Assembly: GCA_002077065.1 (NCBI GenBank)
Contig: NAJO01000014.1
Location: 1 to 64,000 of the forward strand
Length of the DNA: 64,000 nucleotides
Direction of reading: 5' to 3'
Source: Cryoendolithus antarcticus
Taxonomy: Eukaryota; Ascomycota; Dothideomycetes; Cladosporiales; Cladosporiaceae
The translations under genes and the position numbers were made by a program. The notes beneath the pieces are model-generated. The model was not told where the DNA came from and ran no database searches. It worked only from the letters and a program-made list of their open reading frames with translations. Below are positions 10,130 to 20,132 of this stretch, one piece after another; position 1 is the stretch's first letter, and the number at the start of each line of letters is the position of its first letter.

Positions 10130-11074
10130 GGTGCTGGATAATCCAAGCAGATAGCACTATCGCACAGCGTCGTCCATCGCGTGTAGACAACTGACAAGAA
10201 CGCAAGAGACGAGGAGAGTAGACGCGCAGTCATCATCTCCCACCGCGGCCCACCGTCCAGGCACATGGCGAACTCCATCGTCCGCAAATAATGTCACGCC
10301 CGATCCCAAAACCCAAACCCTCGCCTTTGCTAGACGTGAGCCGCGGTGTGGCAGGCTGCTTCGGGGATGGCGCGAGTGGGGATTGGGTTAGAGTTTTGTC
10401 CAAAGCCGTTATCTGGGCTTGTGCCTCGGTGATCCTGGGAGGGCGACGTGAGTAGGTATCTTTGTACTCGGGTGAGCCCGAACTGGCGGTAGAGATAGCG
10501 GCGATCTTCGGTGGGGATTCCAATAGCAGGAGGTCGAAAATGGGGAGTGTCGTTGGACCGGGTCGGGCGAGGCTGGCATGGAATATATGAGATGAATGAG
10601 GGACATACCGTTTGCTCGTAATCATTCGGAGATCTCATAACGCGCTGCTGCCCTCCATCTTGTCGCGCGGACATTAGCCACGGCCTGATCGATGGGCAAT
10701 GAGCTTCGTGATGGTGTTGTTCATACCGACAGCGGTTTTTACGTCCACTACTGCAAAAGGTGATGTCGTCGCTGATGCGCCACCTCCGCACATGCAAGGC
10801 AGCCCCTTGCACGGACTGGAGATCCCCCAGGCGCCTCGCGACCTCACGTCCTGCGAGTACATATGTACACTACGAATCACTACGAATCACTCCGTCACGC
10901 ATACTTGGGAAGTGTAATCGTATCGTGCAATATTCAATAATCGCACAAGATCGCTATGTACACACACTATCCACAATGCAACGCCAAAATCTAAGAACTC
11001 GCTCCAACACACCAAGCATGCATTGCGCCTCCATAATTGTCTCCCATTATCTTCATTCAGCCAACAATACGTCC
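10130..11074. other. Intergenic with one doubtful small ORF
   Basis: This spacer lies between the acyltransferase start and the CSI2-like stop. It holds a 114-codon minus-strand ORF (listed separately) and otherwise nothing recognised. Confidence 0.4.
10330..10674 (-). CDS. Doubtful small hypothetical protein (114 aa)
   Basis: An ATG-initiated frame runs from 10674 to a TAG at 10330. It has a plausible polar composition, with a TEDRRYLYRQFGLTRVQRYL segment that could be helical. An overlapping frame on the same strand also reads well after a GTATGT...CAG segment, but that segment is only 36 nt, too short for an intron by the standard of this window. I do not recognise a family. It may be a small gene, or chance. 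Confidence 0.3.
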   Translation of the reverse strand: MSARQDGGQQRVMRSPNDYEQTVCPSFISYIPCQPRPTRSNDTPHFRPPAIGIPTEDRRYLYRQFGLTRVQRYLLTSPSQDHRGTSPDNGFGQNSNPIPTRAIPEAACHTAAHV

Positions 11075-12202
11075 TCAAAACCTCTCCCTCGGCCCCGTGC
11101 CATGCTCTTCGAGCAAATCCTCAAAGTACGCGCTCGGCGCTCGACTGCTGCCACCCATATCGCTGTTGCTCGTCCTCGCACCTAGACCTTGCCCACTAGC
11201 TGGATCCAGGTATGAGTTCCTCGCACCAACATCCATATGCGATGTTCGATTGCCACGCCCAGCATCTCGCATATCTCGCGACTGCCGACTGGCTCGGTTT
11301 TGCGATGTAGGCGATTCGGCATGGCGGGCGTAGGGTGCGAGAGATGTGCGATCGCCTGAGTTGCCGCCAAGTGTGGTATGCGTTGGCGCGTGAGACGACG
11401 GTGATGCGTAGTAGCCTGCGGGAAGATACGTGCTGCTTCGTTGGTGGTTCAACTCCACAATAGGTCGCGACGGATCACCTCCCCAACTTGTATGCCGTGC
11501 TTGTGCCGTGGGACTGAAGAACAGCCCTTCCGGTCCTGGAGCTGATGGTTCTGCGTGTCGGCTGTGCAAAGGCTTGCCGGTTGATGTCAAGGCATCCAAA
11601 GACATACTCGAGCCTGCGTCCTGATACCGATTTGCTGATGTGTTACCGCGCTTCCCTCGCTTGCCTGCCACTGCATCGTAGCCTGTGCTACCACCCCAGC
11701 TCCTGCCGTCTTTCTCACTTCCTCGTATGCTTGCCATCGCACTTTTTCGTACGCTACGGTTGATGCTCCATGCTACTAGTCCTCGCCAGAAGAGCACGCA
11801 TGCGCCCATGAAGGCGAGGACTGCGCCGACCACAATGAAGACAGTGCCCTCAGGCAGCTTCGACTGCTGCATGAAGGGTGCCGCTGCAGTGTATGGGATG
11901 ACTAGCGTGGGTATACCAGCTCCTGCGATCGTGGGTAGGTCAGAAATGCGGATGCCATTGCCACTGTTCACGCTGCCTGTCGTGGCGAATACTGATGTAC
12001 TGCTTTCGGCGACGGTGGATGAGGGATTTGTCGTGGTTGCTTCGGTGCTCGATTCTGCAGTACTCGAGGCAGACGACGAGGCTGTGGTCTGCGTGACTGT
12101 GGAGAGATCGGGGAGGTTGCCAGTGATCTGCGCAGTGGCGAGTGGCGCTGCGGTGAGCGCCAGAAGCGCGAGCAGTCGCATTCGTCTCGAGTGGCGCACC
12201 AT
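11075..12202 (-). CDS. CSI2-like single-pass membrane protein
   Basis: The product has 375 residues and no intron. A signal peptide follows MVRHSRRM (LLALLALTAAPLATA). Then comes a Ser/Thr-rich, probably O-glycosylated segment (about 30-75) and a conserved block (ISDLPTIAGAGIPTLVIPY). One membrane helix follows near 120-145 (GTVFIVVGAVLAFMGACVLF), then a long cytosolic Ser/Gly/Arg-rich tail. This arrangement and the block before the helix match fungal proteins named after yeast Csi2, linked to chitin synthesis and cell-wall integrity. The name is a family-level call; a direct role in chitin synthase 3 activity is not shown by the sequence. Confidence 0.65.
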   Translation of the reverse strand: MVRHSRRMRLLALLALTAAPLATAQITGNLPDLSTVTQTTASSSASSTAESSTEATTTNPSSTVAESSTSVFATTGSVNSGNGIRISDLPTIAGAGIPTLVIPYTAAAPFMQQSKLPEGTVFIVVGAVLAFMGACVLFWRGLVAWSINRSVRKSAMASIRGSEKDGRSWGGSTGYDAVAGKRGKRGNTSANRYQDAGSSMSLDALTSTGKPLHSRHAEPSAPGPEGLFFSPTAQARHTSWGGDPSRPIVELNHQRSSTYLPAGYYASPSSHAPTHTTLGGNSGDRTSLAPYARHAESPTSQNRASRQSRDMRDAGRGNRTSHMDVGARNSYLDPASGQGLGARTSNSDMGGSSRAPSAYFEDLLEEHGTGPRERF

Positions 12203-12595
12203 GGCTCTACCTGTGGACTTCTCTCCCTCTCAGGGCGGATCGGTGGTTCTTGCCTTCAACGAGGCTTGGCTTGTTTACGTGTTGACTTTCTTGATGGGGC
12301 AGCCGGGGATCGTGTAGAAGCCTATACAATTGTGTGAACAACGACTAGAGGTAGCGACAGGGTCGAAATAGTTCCAGTGAATGCAAGCGTATGCGTGTTT
12401 TGTGTAGCACGAGCAAGACTACACGCCGTTGACAGTTTCGTTGTACAGTACACGAATCCACCGTGCGGGCCGTACCTTGATTAAATTTAGACCCCTGCCT
12501 GCAGCCGCTCAAATCTGTGGGGTTGATGCACGAAATCTACGTCGATAAGGAATATCGCAGTCGAGGCGAATTCATCTTCGAGCAGAGACAGCAGC
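12203..12595. other. Divergent promoter region, CSI2-like / FCF1
   Basis: The spacer between two divergent starts holds no gene. No specific element is identifiable with confidence. Confidence 0.5.
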
Positions 12596-13238
12596 ATGGG
12601 AGTCGCAAAGAAGGTCCGCAAGTTCGCGACCGTCAAGCGAGTCATCGGACAGCGCGATGCGCGACTGAAGAAGAACCAAGAGACCGCCGCAGACGCCCAG
12701 CAGAAGAAGAAGAAGACTGGCGATGAGCTGATACGAGAGATGTACGTCGCTCTCCCTCACTCATAGTCACTACATATCCTGACCTCAGTCCAGCCCCCAA
12801 GCCCCCTCAAATCTCTTCTTCCAACACAACACCGCCCTCCAAGCCCCCTACCAAATCCTAGTCGACACCAACTTCCTCTCCCACACAGTCCACCACAAAC
12901 TCCCCCTCCTCAGCACCCTCATGGACACCCTCTATGCAACCTGTACGTCGCTAATAACCGACTGCGTGATGGCCGAGCTGGAGAAGCTAGGCCCAAAATA
13001 CCGCATCGCGCTGCAGATAGCCCGAGACGAGAAGTTCGAGCGGCTGAAGTGTGATCACAAGGGGACGTACGCGGATGACTGTATTGTGGATCGGGTGGTG
13101 AAGCAGAGGATTTATCTTGTGGCGACGAATGATCGGGATTTGAAGAGACGGGTGAGGAAGGTGCCTGGTGTGCCAATTGTGAGTGTGGCGAGGGGGAAGT
13201 ATGTGATTGAGAGGCTGCCGGATGCGCCGGAGAAGTGA
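12596..13238 (+). CDS. FCF1: rRNA-processing protein FCF1 (PIN domain)
   Basis: Exons 12596-12741 and 12794-13238 (52-nt intron, branch CCTGAC) give 196 residues, close to yeast Fcf1 (189). The basic N terminus (GVAKKVRKFATVKRVIGQRD) is followed by the PIN domain: LVDTNFLSH, CVMAELEKLGPKYR, HKGTYADDCIVDR and TNDRDLKRRVRKVPGVP, carrying the acidic metal-site positions. Fcf1 is an SSU-processome component needed for early cleavages of pre-18S rRNA in the nucleolus. Of two nearby AG acceptors (12788 and 12793) only the second keeps the frame and restores the conserved IPQAPSN block. Confidence 0.95.
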
Positions 13239-13744
13239 TGGGGATGGTGCTGTGCTGGAGGGCATTGATTGAGATGGTGGTATGTGATATTTAGCGAGGC
13301 GCTCGGAGTTTCGATGGCAGGCAAGGTCTACATAATGAGAAAGAATACAGAAGCCTCATATGAGAACACGGCAAGCACACTCAGTCCCCCCTTGATCATC
13401 ACCTGTTCGTTCGACGAGTAATCAGGGTAGACAGCTTAGCGTTGGACGTGAGGAAGCGCGGTGACTCACTGAACTTGGTACACCCGTCGTAGGCTTTGCT
13501 TTGCTTGCCCGGGCGCTGCCATCTCTAGCCACACTGGGGGGCTACTTGTCCTGCGCCGACACTTATGCGTTGCGCGCTGTCCGTCCATGGCTTCGTGGCA
13601 ACCCCGTGCGAGGCACTCGGCACTCATCTAGGCTTCTTTACTGCGCTTCACCCAGTGCCTCCATGCAAGCAGGCTGGCTCCTTTACTGTGGCAGGCTGGC
13701 TCCTTTACTGTGGCAGCCTCGTCCCATCTTCAGGCAACACCACC
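13239..13744. other. Convergent spacer FCF1 / proteasome alpha-7
   Basis: No gene was found. The spacer contains one perfect 22-bp tandem duplication, listed separately. Confidence 0.5.
13669..13712. repeat. Two-copy 22-bp tandem repeat
   Basis: The 22-bp unit beginning GCAGGCTGGC and ending TACTGTG occurs twice without a mismatch (13669-13690 and 13691-13712), and the first bases of the unit recur just after. It lies between convergent genes; no function is suggested. Confidence 0.9.
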
Positions 13745-14733
13745 CTACTCCTCCATCTTCCCTTCATCATCGTCATCCTCCCCCTCCAGACTCTTCTTCG
13801 CCAGCCTCTCGGCCTCCTCCCTCAACGCCTTGGGCACCTCCTCGTGCCTCCCCTTCGTAGGCCCACTAACAGCACTAACCCACGTCATCTCCAACTCAAA
13901 CTCCTTATCCTTGCTCTCCTCATGCGCCACATAAATGATCCTCGCCGCCTCCTTCACGCCCTCCTCCAAGCTTATCGTCGCACCCTTCTTCGGATCCAGA
14001 TCAAGCTTCTCCAGCTCCGCCTTAGCAGCCTGCCTGCCCTTGCCCGTCGCCGCACCATAATATCCCCAATACGCACCGCTCGGCTCAATCATATACAAAT
14101 ACGCCCCACCCTCCTTAGCGCCCTTCGTCTTCCCGCCAGGACCAGTCGAAGGGCCTTTACCAACCACGCCATCAACGTCAACCTCAGTCTCCGCGTCCCA
14201 GCCACCGAGGATGGCAGTCACGCCGAACGGCCGCACGCCGCTGCTGGTCGTGTACATTTGCACGTAGGCACCAATGCGGTCTGCAAGCGAGGTGACGGGG
14301 ATGGGCGCTTTGTAGGTGCTGCGCCAGGAGGAGGCTTCGTCGCGGGCGCGGGAGACGAGGTGGCGGCCGTCGGGGAGGAGGCCGGCTGAGACCTGCGCTG
14401 ACTGTCAGTGCTTGGACATACCGGTGGATCTGTCTGATCCGCAACATACGATGCCGACATTCCGATCTACTGTAGCAATCCGTCTGTTCGCATCCTTCTT
14501 CTGCAGCTTACTCGTGACGAGCTTCTCGAGCGCGAGGACTACACCATCTTTGCATCTTATGCCGATCGCTGTGCCGCCATTCTCTACCGCTTTGACAGCA
14601 TACTCGACTTGGAAGTTGCGGCCATCGGGGGAGTAGACCGAGTTGGAGAGATCGTAGCCTGTGCCTATTGACGTCTGCGTATAATTTATTAGTAAGAGTA
14701 CAGGAGCCAGTGGCTGAAGCGCAAACGGACCAT
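13745..14733 (-). CDS. PRE10: 20S proteasome alpha-type subunit (alpha-7, PRE10-like)
   Basis: The exons on the minus strand are 14733-14731 (ATG only), 14674-14450 and 14392-13745, giving 291 residues. The 56-nt first intron has a canonical TTACTAATA branch; the second is 57 nt. The N terminus [19 protein letters not shown] is the alpha-subunit signature, followed by [19 protein letters not shown] and [17 protein letters not shown]. The C terminus is acidic ([13 protein letters not shown]), a trait of the alpha-7 position (yeast Pre10, human PSMA3). The protein is part of the outer ring of the 20S core that gates substrate entry. Assignment to alpha-7 rests on overall pattern and the acidic tail. 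Confidence 0.9.
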
Positions 14734-15231
14734 TTTACTGTCAAGAGAAGGTGATCGAGAGGGTGTGTGAGATGCAGCAATGAGCCGGCGATAACGAAGA
14801 GCACGTCGATGCGAGGAGGAAGACGGGTGGCGGCGTGTGTGTCGAGTGTATGCAGCTCTAATGATCACCTCAGTATCTAGCTCGACGTTGTAGGCTGCGC
14901 TTAGCGCGTCACCGACTCGCGCCTGCAACTCCAATATGTCTTGGCATTGAGACACAGTAGAGATCAAGCGCACGACTAAATATGAATGGCAGAAGGAAAC
15001 GCCGCTGGTTGAGACTGCGGCGGATACTCCAGCAGTGGTAGGACACGACTCGGGCCACATCGTACACTGCAACGCAGCTATCAGCCTGCCCATCAGATCC
15101 TAGCCAAACCAACGATGGGAGCCTCCTCGCTCAGCACCTGTATCGTACACGCCTTACAGTGCTGCGCATATCCTGCAGAGCTTGCCGCTTTGTGACTGAC
15201 TGCCGCTCTTCACTCCTCAGTCTCACTACGA
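14734..15231. other. Spacer between proteasome gene and PRP39
   Basis: Upstream region of the proteasome gene and 3' flank of PRP39; both genes are on the minus strand. No supported gene. Confidence 0.5.
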
Positions 15232-17327
15232 TCACCCCAGAAAGCCGTTCTTCGCCTCACCGACGACCCTCACGCTCGCCGGCCCATTCACCTCAGCATC
15301 CAACTTGAGATACTCCTTCACAGCCGACTTCCCGCCCCGATCCAGGAGATATTGCAAGTACTTCGTACTCACATCCCTCACAAAGCCCTGATCAAGCGCC
15401 TGCTTCCACCCCTTGACAGCATCATGCACAGTCTTGATCCTCGACTGCCGTACGCTCTCATCTGATGTAGGCTGCGCCAACTCAAACTCCAGCCACGTTG
15501 ACCAGAACGCCTGCACGCCGAAGAATTGCGACTGTGTGGACTGATAAAGCTTGCGTGCGCCATCGCTGTCACTCTTGCACTGGTACAGCACTCGTGCCCA
15601 CTCGGCTACAAGCGCGCCTCGGGTCTGGCTGTTGCAGTCTGCACTCTCGCTATACCGCCGCAGCAACTCGATCCCAGCATCCACACCGTACTGACGCCTG
15701 TGAAGATTCACCAGAGATTTGATAGTCTCGAAGTGGCTGGGCATTAGCATTAGGACTGCCTCGTGGACCGCCTCTGCAACATCGACACGGCCTTGCGATT
15801 CCTCGAAGTGCGCGTAGTGCAGACGAATCGCTGGCTGTGCAATCGGGACGTAGATCGTGCTTGCGCGTTGGTAGACATTGCGCACTTCCTCTTGCTTGTC
15901 CTTCTGCGAAGCCAGCCAGCGCGCATATCGAAACCAGAACTCATCATAGTTTGCTGCAGTGACCAGACATCGCTCGTACAAGAATTTCGTCCGAGCATAG
16001 TCACCCTCTGCTTCCTCATAGTCAAGATACTTGCCCCAGTTCGTGAGCTGCTCATCGTCGAGCTCGGTGACGTGGTAGTACGGTCGTTTGATGCCTTGCT
16101 CGTAGGTCCAGCGTGCTGACACCTCTGCCTGTGTCTTGCTGAAGATCTCCCAATGGTATGCATCGAGTCGTGTGCGCATGTCGCGATCGACATCACCAGG
16201 TTGATTTGCAGTTTGCTCCACTTCTGACATGTACTGTGCGATGATGTTGGCCGACGCGAGCCTATCCAGTGGTTGCTGCTTGCTCATGGAGTTGTAGCGT
16301 TCAAAGTATCGAGAGTACTGATGGAGTGGCAAATGAATGATGCGGCCAAGGACGACGAAGATGCGGTCTTGGTCTTCTAACCGTTCTTCGAATTCGATGA
16401 ATTTGTCCCAGAATGGATGTGCAAGAAAGTCTTGTCCGCAGCTCTCTGCGCCTCGCTCGAACAGCCTAATCAGGTAGTGTCAGTGTTGTCAGTGGCAGGA
16501 GTGGGAAATGGAGGATATGCGGGAGGTGGGCGCGAACATTGTGCAGAAATGCGTCCCGTGTGCATGTGCTCATGATAGTGCAGTTATGGGTGTGCTATAT
16601 TGTGACGCGACTCGCGTGTATAGGCGGAGGGCAAAACAATCGAAGCTCGATCTCAAAGACAAGTGCGCTATTCGTCGATGCTGATGGGAACGTAAGACTC
16701 GGTCATGAGAGATCGGGGCAGAAGTCTCACCAACAGGGCATGTTGCCATGCAGAGGGCTCAAGGCACGAAATTGCGCAAGCTGTGGTGTTATGGGCAAAG
16801 GATAGGAAAGGGGTGCCCAGTAACTTACTCTCTAATCACATCGACGTCGTGGTTTGTCTCGACCTTGAAGGCGCAGTAGTTGGTCCAGAGGTCGACTGAG
16901 ATGCCGATACTAGCGACACCGCGCTCGTAGACCTGGCCGTGTTAGCTAACCTTCATCTCTGCAATTGCGGGTATCCCACCATCTCTGCAGCTTCACTGCC
17001 AGCGATCGAGAACTCCAGATCCGCATATCTCTTCCAGAAGCCGTAGAATAGTGGCCATTTCGCGAGGAACTGGTCGTATGTGTCACGGGTTGCTGCGATC
17101 GCTTGAGGACTCGAGTTGCGATTCAGGCCTCCTTCTTGCGCTTCAGCTGCGCGTACGAGCTTCTCCCAATGTTCAAAATCTTCCGGCTCCGCGATCTGTA
17201 TCATACCATTAGCAAGAATCCTGAGTTATGCGATCAATCTTCGAGCCAGCGCTCATGATGGGGAGCTCACCACTTGCGCGCTCAGCTTGTGCAGCTCGGC
17301 GTCATCTGTGAAGCTGAAGTCAGGCAT
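15232..17327 (-). CDS. PRP39: Pre-mRNA splicing factor PRP39 (U1 snRNP)
   Basis: The minus-strand exons are 17327-17271, 17195-16980, 16932-16829 and 16465-15232, giving 536 residues. Introns are 75, 47 and 363 nt. The protein is built of HAT (half-a-TPR) repeats: FEHWEKLVRAAE, WPLFYGFWKRYADLE, SVDLWTNYCAFK, FWDKFIEFEERL, LPLHQYSRYFERY, YDEFWFRYARWL and HYAHFEESQG. Prp39 is a U1 snRNP scaffold that helps fix U1 at 5' splice sites. The third intron is several times longer than any neighbour and holds a splice-site-bounded 50-nt segment (see findings). The start ATG gives a short lead exon of 19 codons. Confidence 0.9.
16731..16780 (-). promoter_or_regulatory. Candidate poison exon in PRP39 intron 3
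   Basis: Within the 363-nt intron a 50-nt segment is preceded by a pyrimidine tract, a CATAAC branch-like site and CCACAG, and followed by GTGAGA. Included, it would shift the frame and place TGA after eight codons (the split codon plus seven). The first sub-intron would be 48 nt, within the range of this window. The sequence shows the sites; use is inferred. Confidence 0.35.
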
Positions 17328-17554
17328 TGCGCACGCTTCATGCAGAGCACAGCGAGATATGGAGATGATGAGGGATGGCAGAGGGAAGTGGCAGTGGTTG
17401 TGGGTATGTCGAGCCGAAGAAACTGAGGTCAAGTGACTGCGTGAAAGGTGCCTCGGATGTCAGCTCCGCAGAGCCTCAACACCGCTAGGAAACTTTACCT
17501 GGAGAGGCATACGCATGCACAGGGACCCATGCACATGAGCTACGCACGATCAAG

Positions 17555-18625
17555 ATGAGCGTCTCAGTATCCAAAGCAGTGTTCACGAGCACGCTACTCC
17601 GGCGTGACTTCGAGAGCGCAGCTCCAGACATATCCCGAGACGATGCAGTTCTCTTCACTCGAGCCCTTTCCCGAGCATCCAACATATGCACCAAATCAGA
17701 AGTCAAAGCATGTAAAGACTTCATTATTCGGAATGTCATCCCCTCGATCACCCGGACTACGGCCTTGACGAAGTACCTGGTCGCGCTGAGCAAGTCCTGC
17801 ACGCCATCGAACGCAGACGATCTCGAGGGACTTGATGGTTCTGGCGCTGAAAAGTCGAGAGACCCTCCCACAGCAGCGTTTCGAAGGCTGCACCTTCTCT
17901 ACATAGTGCACGATGTGCTGTGCTTCATGTTCACTCGGCTGAAGGACGGACCGCACGCAAAACAATTCACTAGCAGCCCTGCTTGCACCGAGGCTTTGAA
18001 GTCAACCATCCAGTCGCTTGCCCACCTAGCTGCCCACAGTGATGGTAACGGCCCTAGTGCCACTCTAGCATCCGTACAAATGATCATCACCTATTGGGAG
18101 AAACTCAGCATCTTCACACTCGAGCAATGTAGCGATCTAAGCTCGTCTATCACGACGACCCGCACATGGGAAGATCTCGACCGCCACCTCGCCTCCAAAG
18201 AAGCCAAAGCAATCCTCGACGAGCAACGCCGAAAAGGCGAGGAGAGCAAATGGATCCTCCCACGCCAACACCACCTCCCTTACGACCCAACAACGCCCTG
18301 GCACGACCTACCGGCGACGAATGCACTCTACCAGAAGCGCACGCGTGGCTTCCCCATCCGTGCCAACGCACTGAAGCCAGGTGGAGTGTACTTGCAGCGT
18401 GGCGGGCAACAGGCTAGTGAGAGTCTGAGGCGGGATGTAGAGCAGCTGCATCGTGAAGCACTGCGGTGCTTTGACAAGTATACTGATGCTAAGGAGGTGA
18501 AGGATGTAGATGCGCTGGGGAGTGTGGTGTGGAAGGACCGGGAGCGGCCGACGAGGAATTACTACGGCTTCACTTATGAGGGCATTGCAAAGCGGAAAGA
18601 GGCTGATCGTCAGCCTGCGTGGTAG
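17555..18625 (+). CDS. CID-like (RNA polymerase II CTD-interacting) protein
   Basis: The product is an intronless 356-residue protein. The first half looks helical, with a CID/RPR-like run: DDAVLFTRALSRASN, CKDFIIRNVIPSI, TTALTKYLVALSKS and RRLHLLYIVHDVL, spaced as in the eight-helix fold that reads the polymerase tail. The second half is basic (LDEQRRKGEESKWILP) and ends in RPTRNYYGFTYEGIAKRKE. CID proteins couple transcription to RNA processing. The match is by pattern only, and I cannot name the orthologue. The gene is divergent from PRP39 across 227 bp. Confidence 0.6.
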   Translation: MSVSVSKAVFTSTLLRRDFESAAPDISRDDAVLFTRALSRASNICTKSEVKACKDFIIRNVIPSITRTTALTKYLVALSKSCTPSNADDLEGLDGSGAEKSRDPPTAAFRRLHLLYIVHDVLCFMFTRLKDGPHAKQFTSSPACTEALKSTIQSLAHLAAHSDGNGPSATLASVQMIITYWEKLSIFTLEQCSDLSSSITTTRTWEDLDRHLASKEAKAILDEQRRKGEESKWILPRQHHLPYDPTTPWHDLPATNALYQKRTRGFPIRANALKPGGVYLQRGGQQASESLRRDVEQLHREALRCFDKYTDAKEVKDVDALGSVVWKDRERPTRNYYGFTYEGIAKRKEADRQPAW

Positions 18626-18728
18626 CTGAGCACGACATGAATGGCTTGGAAATCATCAAAAGAGTGACTGAACCAATTTCTGTTACAACGAACTTTTTGA
18701 TGCCTTCCCCTGTCTTTCCCTCTACCCA

Positions 18729-20132
18729 TCAGAACCCCAGCAACGCACTTGCACCCGCCTCACTGCACACATACACCGTCTCGTGCTTATCCGTGAACCC
18801 ATTGAACCTGGTCGCGCTACATTTCGTGTACGCACCCATGTCCTCAAAATACAGCCAGTCTCCAACATCGACCAGCTGCGGCGAAGTCCAAGACTCCGCA
18901 ATACAGTCGATCCCATCACAAGTAGGTCCCCAGATAGAGTACTCAACCGACTTCTGCTGCGCAGATCTGACAGCGGAAGTCTCATCATCGGACGAGCTGT
19001 AGCCAGAGTCGGCGAGAGAAAGGCTGCTGGAGCAGTGGAGTCCAGTGATTCGGCGAGCACAGGACAGCACCTGCGGAACCGGATGCTGGTGGTCGAATAT
19101 GATGCTGCTAAAGTTGCCATACACACCATCGTTGAGGTAGAGCATGTAGCTGTGCAGACCAGTGATCGGATCCTGCACGGTACGACGAGCGATGACATTG
19201 CAGGCAAGTGTGAAGGCAGCGCTGGTGTAGTAACGGCCGGGCTCAGCGATGATGCGGACGCTAGGTGAGAAGTGCTGGTCGAGAGCTTGCGAGAGCGCAG
19301 CGGCCATCTCATCGAACGTCTCGCTGATGAAGCCACCGCCGACGTCAAGTGTGTGAGGAGTGAAGCCGAGAGCGAGGGCCTGGTCAAAAACATTGCGTGC
19401 ATCCAAGACAGCCTTGTGGAACGCAGTGGGATCAGAAGCGCCAGAGCCGACATGAAAGGCCACGCCTGCGATATCCAAGTCCAGCTCTCGCGCCAAGGCA
19501 AGCAGCTCGGGCGCAGTGTCCATGCTGGCGCCGAATTTCTGGCTCAGACGACAGAGACTGGCCGAGTCGTCCGTTAAGATCCTGAGGTACAGCTCAGCCT
19601 GCGGACAGATCGCCTTGATCTTGTACAGCTCATCAGTATTGTCGAAGGTCATCTGCTTGACACCCTGTTGAGCGGTGTAGCGCAGGTAGCTCTTGGTCTT
19701 GCACGGCTGCGCGTAGATGATGCGGGATGGCTCAACGCCCGCCTGCAAGACCTGCTCGATCTCCGTCTTGCTCGCACAGTCGAAGCCAGATCCCAGCGCT
19801 GCAAGCAGCTTGATGATGACAGGATCCGGGTTGCACTTCACAGCGTAGTGCGGCGTGATGCGGCCGAGATGCTTCTTCCAGCGCATGTGCTGGCGGTAGA
19901 CTTCTCCCATGTCCGCCACGAAGAACGCATCCTCCTCTCCCGCCTCACAGGTGTCTGTGTTGACTGCACGCACGCGCTTCTGCAGCGCTGCGCCAATCAT
20001 CTCCTTCGCCACGCTCATCCCATCAAGACCCTCGACTGCTGGCACTGCATAGCCATGGCCTCGTTTCACGTGACTATCAGTCACTGACAGATACGCATTG
20101 TCGTTGTTGTAGTCGATGGCGCTAGGTGCCAT
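18729..20132 (-). CDS. SPE1: Ornithine decarboxylase
   Basis: The 467-residue enzyme starts at ATG 20132; the frame is open further upstream only from a TTG. It is a PLP fold III decarboxylase: PHYAVKCNPDP carries the PLP Lys (residue 99), then AFHVGSGASD, LDVGGGFISE and EPGRYYTSAAF (phosphate and ring contacts), and WGPTCDGIDC with the catalytic Cys that completes the site of the dimer partner. It converts ornithine to putrescine, the first and regulated step of polyamine synthesis. A Ser/Asp-rich insertion just before WGPTC is of a kind seen in fungal enzymes. The upstream spacer exceeds 1.4 kb, so a long regulated leader is possible, but I saw no clear antizyme-type or uORF control. Confidence 0.95.
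   Translation of the reverse strand: MAPSAIDYNNDNAYLSVTDSHVKRGHGYAVPAVEGLDGMSVAKEMIGAALQKRVRAVNTDTCEAGEEDAFFVADMGEVYRQHMRWKKHLGRITPHYAVKCNPDPVIIKLLAALGSGFDCASKTEIEQVLQAGVEPSRIIYAQPCKTKSYLRYTAQQGVKQMTFDNTDELYKIKAICPQAELYLRILTDDSASLCRLSQKFGASMDTAPELLALARELDLDIAGVAFHVGSGASDPTAFHKAVLDARNVFDQALALGFTPHTLDVGGGFISETFDEMAAALSQALDQHFSPSVRIIAEPGRYYTSAAFTLACNVIARRTVQDPITGLHSYMLYLNDGVYGNFSSIIFDHQHPVPQVLSCARRITGLHCSSSLSLADSGYSSSDDETSAVRSAQQKSVEYSIWGPTCDGIDCIAESWTSPQLVDVGDWLYFEDMGAYTKCSATRFNGFTDKHETVYVCSEAGASALLGF

Noticed and set aside
10577..10612. 36-nt GTATGT..CAG segment as an intron in the small ORF
   Set aside because: Below the 47-nt minimum of well-supported introns in this window.
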